The notes under the pieces are model-generated. The model searched no databases and was not told the DNA's origin. It worked only from the letters and a program-made list of their open reading frames with translations. This document shows, in pieces, positions 36,201 through 47,495 of a stretch of DNA of 64,000 bases. The position numbers were made by a program, and so were the translations under genes. The stretch is taken from NCBI GenBank assembly GCA_032164245.1, contig JAVMKO010000003.1, forward strand, positions 32,115,390-32,179,389, given 5' to 3'. This DNA is from Sternotherus odoratus (Eukaryota > Chordata > Testudines > Kinosternidae). Numbering within the stretch: position 1 is the first letter of the stretch; each line of letters opens with the position of its first letter.

Positions 36201-36837
36201 CAAAAAGTTTTAGTGGTCTGAAAAATATAGAAACTATGTGTCCTTGAGTGTCATCTACTGGCACTGTTTCTAGTAACTATTCACCCATACTTAGACAGAC
36301 ACACACAGAGACACAGCTCTCCTGCAACAATCAGTACATACGACTAATTAACGTGGAAGGGTATAATCTATTCTAAAGCCATATCATAATACATCTAAAG
36401 CCATATCATTATCAAGCGAGCTGCTGGCTATTATTTTCTGCAGTTTTACTCAGTTTATATGCTTGATTTTGATATCCCAGTGGCAGCACTGATAGTCTCA
36501 AAGTGTCAGTACGGGCCATGTCTTTTATGGAGAACCTGCTGAGTAACGTTTGGTACCGTGCAAATATTTTTTGCATTGGCTATAGGGTTCCTTTGCAAAT
36601 AGTGAGAATTGGTAGGAGTCCTCATACCAGGTACGGTGTCCAGTTACTAGTACAACTGGCAGCAGAAGCCCCAAGAAAAAGGCAAAGGCAGATGGTAATT
36701 TATGGGACAAAGTAGATTTACCATCAATCGATACTAGAGTATCAGCAATAGTTGCAATGTATACCTAAGACTTAATTGGAGATAAATGAAAAATAACAGT
36801 TAAAAACAAATCAGAGACTGAAATCCCATTCTGTAAC
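33259..36837. other. Unassigned sequence
   Basis: No gene or clear repeat seen in 3.6 kb. The frames at 34206-34578, 35305-35571 and 36503-36715 show no domain and overlap opposite-strand frames. Confidence 0.45.
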
Positions 36838-37712
36838 GAATCATAGAATCATAGAATATCAGGGTTGAAAGGGACCTCAGGAGGTCATCTAGTCCAACCC
36901 CCTGCTCCAAGCAGGACCAATCCCTAATTAAGTCATTTCAGACAGAGCTTTGTCAAGCCTGACCTTACAAATCTCTAAGGAAGGAGATTCCACCATTTCC
37001 TTAGGTAACCCATTCCAGTGCTTCACCATCCATCTAGTGAAAATGTTTTTCCTAATATCCAACCTAAACCTCCCCCACTACAACTACTCCTTGTTCTGTC
37101 AACTGGTACCACTGAGAGCAGTCTAGATCCATAATGTTTGGAACCCCCATTTAGGTAACTGAAAGCAGCTATCAAATCCCCCCTCATTCTTCTCTTCTGT
37201 GAACTAAACAATCCCTGTTCCCTCACCCTCTCCTCATAAGCCATGTGCTCCAGCCCCATAATCATTTTTGTTGCCCTCTGCTGGACTCTTTCCACTTTTT
37301 CCACATGCTTCTTGTAGTTTGTGGCCCAAACTGGACACAGCACTCCAGATGAGGCCTTACCAGTGCCAAATAGAGGGGAATGATCACTTTCCTTGATCTG
37401 CTGGCAATGCCCCTACTTATACCGTTATACTGTTAGCCTTCTTGGGAACAAGGGCACATTGTTGACTCATATCCAGCTTCTCATCCACTCTAATCCCTCG
37501 GTCCTTTTCTGCACAATAGCTACCTAGCCATTTGGTCCCTCGTGTGTTGCAGTGCATGGGATTCTTCCATCCTAAGTGCAGGACTCTGCAATTGTCCTAA
37601 TTGAACCTCATCAAATTTCTTTTTGCCCAATACTCTAATTTGTCTAGGTCCCTCTGTATCCCATCCCTACTCTCCAGCATATCTACCTCTTCTCCCAGTT
37701 TAGTGTCAAAAG
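36838..37712 (-). mobile_element. CR1 LINE, 3' 0.9 kb with ORF2 C-terminal region
   Basis: The left edge carries the CR1 terminal repeat (AATCATAGAATCATAGAAT). The minus-strand frame at 37023-37343 encodes a reverse-transcriptase C-terminal segment: [20 protein letters not shown], then SSQKRRMRGDLIAAFSYL, then SRLLSVVPVDRTRSS. It is then lost by frameshift before the terminal block. Upstream text runs to the TCTAGGTCCCTCTGTATCCC segment near 37640. 5'-truncated and inactive. Confidence 0.93.
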
Positions 37713-38582
37713 TTTCAGATCTCCTGTAATAAAGCACAAGAATATCAGTGTAGCTGGAGGATGAATTCAGACTCTGTGAATGGTAGAGGACAAAAGTTTA
37801 TAAAGAAAAACCACCTTCTGAACAAGAGTGCTTATTATTGTCTAACTTGGGTTCATTTTAAACCAAACTACTAGGGGCACCAATTTCCCTCTGAAAGAGG
37901 CAAAAGCTGTATATGGAAACTTATACAAGATTGCTTTTAGTCTGTCTTTTGCTCACAGTTCAAGATAGACTTGATCGTGCAAGGAGCTGAGCATGCCTAT
38001 CATGTACTAAGAGCGCCAAAGTCTTTCATCCTTTCAGTGGGAATGGTTAAGACCCATACCCATTCACACATGTGCTTACACCCAGGCAAGATCAAGCCCC
38101 AGATGCTGCATTTCTGTGAAGCTAGCCTCTGAAATAAACTCCATCATCAACGAGACAAATTGTCATTAATGTTATCAACCAGTACAATTCTGCTGTCACC
38201 ATATACAGTCCTTAATTAAAGGAACATTAACATTCTTCTATCTCTGAAAGACTGGGTCTTTTAATATAATCCTCCACAGTTGGGATTATTTGTCCAAAAT
38301 GATGCATTAACAGCTCGAGGCAAAAAGCTGCTGCTGTCTTTAGTGGTAAAAACTAGCAATGATGCACCCGATTGTGTGAGAAAGGATGCCTACCAGATTC
38401 AATGGCAAAGGATTGTGCAGTAGGAGCAGAAGTTCGCTCTCATTCACAGCCCATCAGAGAGTGATGGGTCTGTTTGAACCTTCAGCCTTCTTGATACTAC
38501 AGCCCTGTCATGTTTTCCCAACAGAAAAAAAACAAGCATACATTTTCTGTCTCAATATTAGATTAAACATAGCAGCAAAACC
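37713..38582. other. Unassigned; possible palindromic MITE at 37960-38110
   Basis: ACTTGATCGTGCAAGGAGCT and, inverted, AGGCAAGATCAAGCCCC bracket a stretch with GGGAATGGTTAAGACCCA in the middle, similar to other palindromic MITE relics at 43104-43245. Confidence 0.4.
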
Positions 38583-39205
38583 ATAGAATTGTAGAATCAT
38601 AGACTATCAGGGTTGGAAGGGACCTCAGGAGGTCATCTAGTCCAACTCCCTTCTCAAAGCAGGGCCAAACCCCAATTAAATTATCCCAGCCAGGGCTTTG
38701 TTAAGCCTGACCTTAAAAACCTCTAAGGAAGGAGATTCCATCACCTCCCAAGGTAACCCATTCTAGTGCTTCACCACCCTCTTAGTGAGAAAGTTTTTCC
38801 TAATATCCAACACAAACCTTCCCCTCTGCAACTTGAGACCATTATTTCTTGTTCTGTCATGTGGCACCACTGAGAATAGTCTAGATCCATCCTCTTTGGA
38901 ACTCCCTTTCAGGTAGTTGAAAGCAGCTATCAAATCCCCCTTCGTTCTTCTCTTCTGAAGACTAAACAATCCCAGTTCCTTCTGCCTTTCCTTGTATCTC
39001 ATGTGCTCCAGCCACCAAATAATTTTTGTTGCCCTCCTCTGGACTCTTTCCAATTTATCCTCATCTTTCTTGCAGTGTGGGGCCCATATCTGGACGATGT
39101 ACTCCAGATGAGGCCTCACCAATGCTGAATAGAGGGGAGTGATCACCTCCCTTGATCTGCTGGCATTGCCCCTACTGATACATCTAAAATGCCATTAGCC
39201 TTCTC
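38583..39205 (-). mobile_element. CR1 LINE, 3' 0.6 kb with 127-residue ORF2 segment
   Basis: Same subfamily and orientation as the copy 1.7 kb to the left. The minus-strand frame at 38763-39146 is the best preserved CR1 coding stretch: [52 protein letters not shown] and [15 protein letters not shown]. It stops where a TGG (Trp) codon has become TAG. 5' truncation near 39205. Confidence 0.93.
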
Positions 39206-41639
39206 ACACTGTAAAGAATGGCATCAAGGGAATACAATAAAGAATGAAAGAACAATTTCCATAAAAGAGCAATTGTTAAAATGTCTGGAAGTGACCTAGC
39301 TCAGTTCTGGTGTGACTTGTAAATCATGCTTAAGCAACATACTGCAAACTCAGTATAATAAAGTAGGTGGATAGGCAGCCGTGCTATGCATATGTACATA
39401 CAAGAGTTTAAAATTGAATAACATCATTGACTCTTTAAATAACTCCATCGATAGCTATCGTGCTACATTATATGTCTGTCAGTATGTTCGATTTGATAGA
39501 ATTAAATATATAACATAAAAAGAATATACATAGTCATCAGAATTCTGAAAAAAATATGATTTTTCAATTTACTTTAACTTTCCCTGATTTAAAAGCATCC
39601 CCTTTTACATTTTAACAAAATTGCTAAGTCTTGCTCACTTTTTGAATCATCTAACAGGATTTAATAAAAAAATATATCCCAGGAACAGAAGTGAGAGATA
39701 TTTTAATGTGCAAGAAAAAACTTATATTTACATAATAGACTACTATTCTGAGTGCTTAAGTGGGAGTTAAGTGATGTATAGATCTTTTGCAGGCCTCGGC
39801 AAAAGAATGATTTTTTTTGTCTCAGAGTATATTTTATTTAATTTGGCAGATCTGTCACTTCAGTAAAAACACTGGCTTGCCATATGGTGTGATATAAGGA
39901 TTGTGACAAATTCCTGCTATGTGATAGAAATGATAATAAGAAGGGTTTGAATTGATTGATTTAACCCTTTGACTAGTTGGGCTTTGATTTTTAATGAGCA
40001 TGAGTTATGCATTTCCATTGTCAACAATCCATGTCTTAACGTATTGTTATTCTCACAGGTTTTGACTGGGTATTGGATTTGGACAAGGTGGGAATTATAT
40101 AATGAGTTTTAGTTTCACAAATGTTTTCTTGAACTAGTACACATGTTCCTGCAGCCTTTAAATTGCTCTGCATAAAGATGTAATTGAACTACACAACCCT
40201 GTTGTGGTAAGTGGCTTTGTGTCAGTGGTGATTGTTGGAGAATAAATTATTGATTTATGAAGGTGAAAGATGTAGCACTATTTCTAAAATAACATTGTAT
40301 GTGGTAGCCCATAATATATCTTCATTGACATAGAAAACTCAAATGAACCCTAGTATCACTTGGACTAGTAAGAATACATAACTAACTTGGAAGCATAGGA
40401 GATTCATTGTAAGCAAGTAACATTTGTGCGCATTAGTATGAGAGGTAAATGGATATAATTTATTACAATATTATAGTTATGTGATTGTAGCACTGATCAG
40501 TTGTTCATGGTTGCCTTGTAGTTCCTGTGCCAACTTATAATGACAAATAGAGTTGGAACATTTTCCGGCAAAATTCCACATGACATTTTTCTCAGCTTGT
40601 TTTCCATAGCTTTCAAAACCCCTAAATTATGTCCCATTGAAATTGCAATGATTCAGTAAGGTACTTAAGCTCATGTCTATTTTTAAATGTGCTAGTAGAG
40701 CACAAATTTAAGTGCCTTGAGGTCCTGAAGTATATACTTTTTTCTGTTGACTTACTCTTACATCTGGGAAGGCATTGCTTGATGGCTGTTCTCAGGAGCA
40801 GCCTACTCTCTACTCTGTTCATCACGTCATATTTGTGTAGATATGCAACACCCCACACCTGTTTTGTCCAGTATCAACCCCACTATGTTTTTTCTTTATT
40901 TTGTAATGTTTTCATTACATTCTCCAGGTTTGACATTTGTTGCCAGTTAATGATGTTGTTAAATGGCCCAGCATAGATCCTTCAGCTGAGTTTTCTCCCC
41001 ATGCAAATTACTGCTTTAGTGGCATCTAAGGTGCATTACTCACCATAGTTATGTTCAGGTAGAAACATTTAAATATCCCTAATTCAGAAACAGAATTTTC
41101 ATCTGTAAACAATATTATAAAACATTGATATTTAATCGCTGGATGAGATGTACAGTGGGCACTTAGGAACTACAACCTAAATTTTGGACTTACATTCCCT
41201 CCCTTGCTCTAGCCTTTATGCCCTATATTGATCATTTAATGTTATATTAATCAGCTTTGGTTTTTGGTATTACAAATGGTTTGCATGGACACTGTATGTT
41301 CTCAGAGAGCTTTGCTAATATAGACTGGTACGCATGTCATGAATTGCTCAATTTATGTATCGTATTCAAACAGTAATCAATGTCATTTCCAGAAAGACTA
41401 TTTCTATTGATGAGTGATGATTTCCTTGTGATTATACTTATTTTTATTTGAAACGTCTCCTAACCAGATTCTCCCCTCACTACACATTAAACTACACATT
41501 TTTCTCATCAATACACATTAAATCTCTTTGCTGAATAGCATTTTAAAAGATTGATTAGGTCAATGGCTGAATTCAAAGAAGAGGTGGTAATTTGGTTACA
41601 TCTATCCCCGAATACAGATCTGTGAGTGAAATATAATCT
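39206..41639. other. Unassigned AT-rich sequence
   Basis: No recognisable gene or repeat. The short opposed frames near 40622-40976 show no domain. Confidence 0.5.
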
Positions 41640-41740
41640 ACTAGCGAAAATACCCGGCGTTGCTCGGGTCAGTCGGAGGTGGGGAGGAGGCAGAGAGCTG
41701 AGCAAGTGCAGGGTCCGTTGGAGGGGGGAGGGGGCAGAGA

Positions 41741-42235
41741 GCAAACCTGACACCCTCACCTCACCTGCCCCGACCAAAGCCGACACCCCCACCTCACTTA
41801 CCCCTCGACCAACCCTGACTCACATTTTCACCCCCCCACCCAAATCCAACACCCACACGTCACCCCCCTACCAACACCCCCTGACCAACACCCACACCTC
41901 ACCCCCCGTAGACCAAACCTGACACACCCACCTCACTTCCCCCCCAACCAAACCCGACACCCCTACCTACCACCACAAACAAACCCGACACCCACACCTC
42001 ACTTACCCCTCGACCGACCCCGACCCCCCTCCTCACCCCCCCAAACAAACCCAACACCCCCACCTTACCCCCCCACCAAACCCAACACCCCCTGACCAAC
42101 CCCAACACCCACACCTCACCCCTCACCCACCCCGACACCTTCCCACCCCCCCAGACCAAACCCAACACCCCTGGCTCACTTACCCCCTGATCAAACCCCA
42201 CACCCCTACCTCACTTACCCTCCGACCAAACCCAA
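41741..42235. repeat. Strongly C-skewed ~34-bp minisatellite
   Basis: ACCTCAC-type words recur at 41758, 41791, 41896, 41930, 41965, 41996, 42030 and 42062, with gaps of mostly 31-35 bp. The unit reads roughly as CCAAACCCGACACCCACACC plus CTCACTTACCCC. The plus strand is almost free of G. Confidence 0.85.
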
Positions 42236-42262
42236 CTCGGGTCCGTCGGAGGTGGGAAGGGG

Positions 42263-42390
42263 GCAGAGAGCTGAGCGAGTGCGGGATCTGTTGGAGGGGG
42301 GAGGGGCAGAGAGCTGAGCTAGTGCGGGGACCGTTGAAGCGGGGAGGGGGCAGAGAGCTGAGCGAATGCAGGGTCCGTTGGAGGGGGTAT
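42263..42390. repeat. 44-bp G-rich minisatellite, three units
   Basis: CAGAGAGCTGAGC starts at 42263, 42307 and 42351, an exact 44-bp period. The same spacing occurs at 41691 and 41735 on the other side of the C-rich block. Confidence 0.9.
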
Positions 42391-42589
42391 TATGACATCA
42401 TAACTATGTCACACAGAACAGCAGCTGCCCAGCTGATGTGATTGGCCTTTAAATAATTTCACCCCTGGGGGGCGTCAGAGGTGAGATTTGAAAAAAATTC
42501 GACTCTTACCCTGATTAGGACCCTAAAACCTATAACTGTACCAAATTTCAAGTCTCTAGCTCAAACGGTGTGGAAGGAAGCACGTACAT

Positions 42590-42645
42590 ACATGCATACA
42601 TACACGCACGCATACACGCATACATACATGCATACACCATTTGAC
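42590..42645. repeat. (CATA)n-type microsatellite
   Basis: Alternating CATA, CGCA and CATG units for ~55 bp. Confidence 0.85.
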
Positions 42646-42663
42646 TTTTATATATATAGATTA

Positions 42664-43100
42664 GCCAGACTTTGCCCCTGAATAATGTTATTGGACTATT
42701 TCTGGAAGGAAAAAGTATGGAGAGGATAAATAATGGTGACTGGAAATTTTGACTTGTTCAATGTTTACACCGCACAGAATATGAGGGAATATGGAAGCAG
42801 GGAACTTTTCTTTTTGGGTTTCCTTTTTCTTATCTATATCATAGTTTAGAATCATAGTTTGAAAATCAGCATCAGTATAATGTCTCTCTTGTAAGTTGTG
42901 GCTGTCTCATGAGCAGTCAGGAATAGTATGGACTTCTGGAATACATTGATAATTTCCCGTGGGGAAAGATACAAACCCAAGGCATCCCTTTCTAGGTGTA
43001 CTCTACTCTAATTTCTGGACATATATCTTTTCTTGTTGTATTTATAATAAGAAAAATTTATCCCTGGGCCAGTTCAAGCCCTTTCTTCCTGTGAAGTCCC
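42664..43100. other. Unassigned sequence
   Basis: No gene or repeat recognised between the minisatellite element and the foldback MITE. Confidence 0.5.
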
Positions 43101-43103
43101 ATT

Positions 43104-43245
43104 TAAGACTGTAGTTCAGTAAATTACTTAAGCATGTGCCTAACCTCAAGCACATTAGTAGTTCCATTGAATGCAGTGAAACTACTCCTGTGGGTTAAGT
43201 CAGGTATATGACTAAGTGCCTTGCTGAATCAGGGCCCATATCATT
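43104..43245. mobile_element. Foldback MITE
   Basis: CAGTAAATTACTTAAGCATG near the left and, inverted, ATGACTAAGTGCCTTGCTGAA on the right, with TAGTTCCATTGAATGCAGTG in the loop region. A common palindromic amniote repeat. Fragments also occur near 53140-53230 and 63700-63772. Confidence 0.6.
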
Positions 43246-43959
43246 AAAGTAGGGCATAAGTGCTATTTAAGTGGGTATAAGCTTTGTGCTGGACCTCTGC
43301 ACAAGCATGAATTTCACCCTGTATGCATGGAGAATCTGCAGTGCTCTAAAAGAATGGTTTAAAGGCCCCCCTCACACCTTGTGTGATAAAGGCCAAAATC
43401 AACAGGATATAGTTTCAAGCTGTGCTTTTATTACTAGCCTGAAAAGTAAAAAGATAGTATGTGCTAATAAAAATCTAACGATAAAAGATATGTTTTTATT
43501 ATGAGCCTCATAATATGAAATGTCATAAAATCTTGTGATGATAGAGATAAAGGAAGAATTGTTTTATTACAAGACCCAGAATAGATAGTGTCTATTTTTT
43601 CAATCCCTTGCACAGTATTCCAAGGATTTTCAGTCCCCCTATGGGCATGGAATTTTTAGAATCTGAAGCAAAGTTAATTCAAATGCCAGTAACAAGCTCC
43701 TGTGAGACACTCTAAAAACATGTTTTAAGAGGTTTTTATTTGTTTGTTTTGGCCTCCTCAGGACCTTCTCCTGCTCAGCCAAAGAGTATGGTTTTGCACA
43801 CACATAAGCACGATAAGCCAGACATGAAGTGCAGAGTACCCAGCTTCATGGCTGACAAGATACTTCTGCTGAAACCAAAGAGTGTGTCATGTAACTAAGT
43901 GGAACATATGCATGTTGAAAGTTACAGTCAGGGCCTTGTCTCCACAGCCTTACCCTTTG
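43246..43959. other. Unassigned sequence
   Basis: No gene or repeat recognised. The 77-codon frame at 43271-43504 lacks a domain. Confidence 0.45.
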
Positions 43960-44138
43960 TCTACCATAGGTGCTTATATGGCCCCTTACCATAGTATCTG
44001 GGAGCCTCACAAACTTGAATATATTTATTCTCACATACCCTTGTTATGTAGAGAAATTTCAGATAGGGAACTGAGGCAATTTGATTTGCCCAACGTGAGT
44101 TGATGGCAGACCAGGGAATTGACCCCGTGCTGTTCTAA
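43960..44138 (-). mobile_element. MIR-like SINE
   Basis: TGGGAGCCTCACAAACTTG, GGAACTGAGGCAATTTGATT, TGCCCAACGTGAGTTGATGG and GACCAGGGAATTGACCCCGT follow the reverse complement of a MIR/CORE-SINE. Its right edge touches the Harbinger-like element. Confidence 0.7.
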
Positions 44139-44940
44139 GGGTATGTCTTCACTACAGGACTAGGTCGATTTCCCTTAATTCGATTTTCTAAATTCGATTT
44201 TAGAAAATCGAATCAGTGTGTCCCCACCAGGACAGCAGGTCGACAGTGGTCGACACTGTCTGTCCTAGAACTTTTGCAGGGGTCGACATAGCCTGCATTG
44301 CACTTTGGGTAGGTAGCCCACAGTGCAATGCGTGCCAGACCCCCCCCCCCAAGCAGCCCCGCGGACCCCCCCCGCCTGCCTGAACAGCCCTCCCGCCGGA
44401 CACCCCCCCCCGCCCGCCCGAGGGTGGGGGAGCCGGCGCGGGGCTGCTTGAGCGAGCCGGTCAGCTGCCTAGTCAATTTCACCTGGAATTGACCAAGCAG
44501 CTGACCCGCTGGTTCAAGCAGCCCCGCGCCAGACCCCCGCCCCCCACCCGAGCAGCCCCGCGCCCCCCCCGCCCACCTGAACAGCCCCCCTGCCGGACCC
44601 CCGGCCCGCCCGAGGGGGGAGGGAGCCGGCGCGGGGCTGCTTGAGCCAGCGGGTCAGCTGCCTAGTCAATTTCACCTGAAATTGACCAAGCAGCTGACCC
44701 GCTCGCTTGGAGCGGGGCTGCTTGGAGGTCGGAGGCTTAACTTCAGATGCCTCTTCACTTACTCACAGTAGACATAGAGAAGTCGATTTTAGTCTTACTT
44801 CTCTCGTCAGGCAGGAGTTACAAATTCAATTTTGAGGGCCCTTTAAATCGACTTTAAGGGCATGTATGTGAAGACAGGTACACGTTTAATTCGACCTAAC
44901 GTCGTTAAGGTCGAATTAAAGTGGTAGTGAAGACATGCCC
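44139..44940. mobile_element. Harbinger-like nonautonomous element, 802 bp
   Basis: Flanked by TAA on both sides (44136-44138 and 44941-44943), as in PIF/Harbinger transposons, which duplicate a 3-bp TWA site. The termini are inverted: GGGTATGTCTTCACTAC on the left and, read in reverse, GGGCATGTCTTCACTAC on the right, each followed by text rich in TTAATTCGA. No transposase frame. The interior is very GC-rich, with a duplicated ~193-bp unit and two large hairpins. Class inferred from target site and termini. Confidence 0.75.
44431..44720. repeat. Tandem 193-bp duplication carrying two long hairpins
   Basis: AGCCGGCGCGGGG occurs at 44431 and 44624, a 193-bp shift. In the first unit 44435-44478 and 44487-44530 are inverted copies of about 44 bp with an 8-base loop, differing at few positions. 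The second unit (about 44628-44720) repeats the hairpin, less perfectly on its right arm. Confidence 0.8.
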
Positions 44941-44943
44941 TAA

Positions 44944-46546
44944 GTCCCAGCCCACAATCCTGCCATCTTCTTTGCCTGCTTCTTTTTATCCTGTGTTCTT
45001 CAGGGAGCAGGCAAGCAAAGGGGTTCAGACTTCTAATCTGTATAGGAGTCTACACGTGAACCAAATCACTTTCAAATGTAGTCTTTGATCACACCTGTGC
45101 AGGAATGATACAATCTTACACTTCCGGCTGTGCATCATGCAAGGACTTGTAGGATAACGGTCTCAGCATTTTTAATAGTTCTGCCCCATTCACTTCATCA
45201 CAAAATTTTAGTTGGAATTTAAGTGGCATTTTTTCCAGTAGATTTAATGAGATTCGTGACAATATCAAACTGTGAAAATTCAATTGTCAGCAGCAGGAGT
45301 ACTTTGTATAGCTGAACTAGCAATCTATAAACCTTTAGAAAAGTACCTCAAGCCTGATTCTATATGTATTTGTAACTTTAGACAGGAAGGAAAAACTTAG
45401 TGATCCAACTTCTTCATAAAACACGAGGACGTTGTGGGATGGAACCCAGCCAAAATGCACTAGTGTAAATCCTTTAGGGGGCGAGAGTATCTTCATGTTC
45501 TGTGTTTGAACGGCATCTAGAACACTGGGTTCCTGGTCCATTAATGGGGCTCCTTGGCACTATGGTAATATAATAACACCAGTGTAGTCACTCCACGGAG
45601 GCTACCACAGCTTCTCTCCCCTCATCCAGGTTGATGATTAAAATCTTGTAGAGACTGCAGATTTTTCCATCATGAGGGTTGCATTCTACTATTTACTGTT
45701 GAGTTCTTCCTGTTATCCATCAGGCTGTGGTGTTATTATTATGGCAGCAGTCACCATGGGAGATGCTTTTTAATAAATTCTCTCTCTTACCAAGTGAACA
45801 CTATCCAGTCTTAGCAGTTATGTTGCATTACTGTTAGTTTTGTGATACACATTTTTTTGGGGAAGCTCTGAAAAACAGCTAGGGAATTCGCTCTCTGCTT
45901 TAATCTCCCTAATCAGAGTCAATTCTTGAGGCAGAGTTGCTCCTGGGGAGCCAGGCGTTGCTGTTTTGTCTGATAGCTCTGACAGACAGGATAGTGTTTG
46001 ACCACCTCTGTTGAAGAACTGATCCAAGTGAAAACAAACAAGCTGCACTAAAAAATAATTAAGTGCTAAGTCATTGATTTCTCCTCCAACTGGAAACCGA
46101 CCTGCAACACCGCAAAATTTACTACTCGGCAGAGGGCAACATTACTATAAGTACAACAGCATGAAACATGCTGGAACAAGAGATCACCTTTCTTGGCACA
46201 TTCTACTTTCATCTTCTTTTTGTAATGGGCATCACCTACTATACTCCTTTTCTAATCACTAAAATCATCTTTCCCAAAACTTCTAGGTCTACATTCCCAA
46301 CTAAATCCCGTTGAGTACTTTTACTTCACTTCTGCTGTGTTCACCTCATACCCCATTCTTCTAGCAATCTCACCTCCAACCCATATGTTTCCTCATCCTG
46401 ACACAAAGGTAACTAAGTGCCATGGTCTTCCTTTATTGTATACAGTAAATCAGTTTGTGTCTCAAATTTGGTAGTGGGTAAAATTAAGGCATGCAGAGTA
46501 GTGTTGGTTGTACCCAACTCCCAACTCTGAACCAACAGTGATGAAT
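44944..46546. other. Unassigned sequence
   Basis: No gene or named repeat seen. The minus-strand frames at 45335-45541 and 45818-46048 lack domains. Confidence 0.45.
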
Positions 46547-47337
46547 AAAGCTGTGTAATTTTTTTTTTGGTTCAGTGGCTGAAATGATGGTTTTTTATTT
46601 GAAACAAAAGGGTTTGGTGGGGTTTTTTTGGTGTGTGTGTGGAGGTAGGTGGGGGGAAATTTTGATCAAAATGAACTAGATTTCAAAAAAAAAAATTAAT
46701 TTTGAATCACAGAGTTGAAATGTTCTGTTTCCAAAAGGTTGCTGCTTTTATTTTATATTTTTAATATTTTTTTTTCCGATTTAAACAATTTGGTAAAGTT
46801 GACTTATGGAAAGTTCAGTTTGACCCAAATCTGCATTTTTGGTGCAAAAAGGTCTCAGACAAAAAAAATCACCCATATCTAATCATGGTGAACACAGTGA
46901 TGGGTGTTGAGTGAAGCTTCCCTTTGGGGAAGCTGGCCCCTGCCCTGCCTCTTCTGGGCCCCACTGCCACTCAGTGATATCAGACATCTCCCCCCCCCCC
47001 ATGGTCCGGGCCATTGCTGGGGAGGGACTGAGAGCTTGGCCCCCACCAGGTCTCAGCCTTGGCTGGGACCGCAGTGGAGCTCTCTGCTCTGGCTGCAACT
47101 CTGAGCCTGGAACTCATCCCCTGTTCCATCCCTTGTGCCCACAACACTGTCCGTGGCCCCACTCCATTTTGCCCATGTCCCCGTGACCCCGCCCCTGTTC
47201 CACTCATGTCCTTGTCCCTGTTCTACCTCTTCCCCCCCTCCCGCTCCTCCCTGCTCTGTGGCCCTGAGATCAGAAAAGCTCTTGCTTCAGGGATGGGGAG
47301 GGGAGAATTTTTAGGGCCCCTCAAATCTACCACTGCC
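46547..47337. other. AT-rich then C-rich repeat-like sequence, unassigned
   Basis: 46547-46880 is AT-rich with T and A runs and looks like a MITE interior. 46900-47337 is C-rich on the plus strand, with a C run at about 46990-47000, and resembles the interior of hAT-type elements. The frames here (up to 133 codons) overlap in several phases and are shadows of the base skew. Confidence 0.4.
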
Positions 47338-47495
47338 CCCCAGTATTTTAGAACAGATTTCTCTGCAGATAAACAGGCATGTAGGATTCTGGCAGGCAGG
47401 GAGGTCGACCCAAGAAAGTTGAATAGTTGGGGTACATTTCCAAAGTGCTCAGTACAGTAACTAAACAAAACCCTTGAACGTTTTGAGATTTCCCT
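47338..47495 (+). repeat. 158-bp repeat, copy 1 of 2
   Basis: Matches 54378-54535 in direct orientation with about seven substitutions in 158 bases and no length change. Begins CCCAGTATTTTAGAACAGAT and ends CTTGAACGTTTTGAGATT. Family not recognised. Confidence 0.9.

Larger units (their letters stand above)
41640..42663. repeat. Composite minisatellite element of unknown class
   Basis: Begins with a GC hairpin (ACCCGGCGTTGCTCGGGT at 41652-41669) and ends in an (ATAC)n/(GCAT)n microsatellite, then TTTTATATATATAGATTAG. AATCTA just left of the start and TAGATT at the end are inverted. Inside are three blocks: a 44-bp G-rich minisatellite (41690-41740), a C-rich degenerate ~34-bp minisatellite (41741-42235), and the 44-bp unit again (42240-42390). 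After that come ~200 bp of unique text. Frames at 41626-42201 are low-complexity shadows. It behaves like a nonautonomous mobile element, but I cannot name its family. Confidence 0.65.

Noticed and set aside
41899..42201. Gly/Val/Trp-rich 100-codon minus-strand frame
   Set aside because: Direct translation of the C-skewed minisatellite.
41691..42390. CRISPR-like alternation of repeats and spacers
   Set aside because: Units are contiguous minisatellites without unique spacers, and the genome is clearly vertebrate.
46883..47468. Several overlapping frames up to 133 codons
   Set aside because: All phases open because of C/T-rich skew; part lies in the 158-bp repeat.
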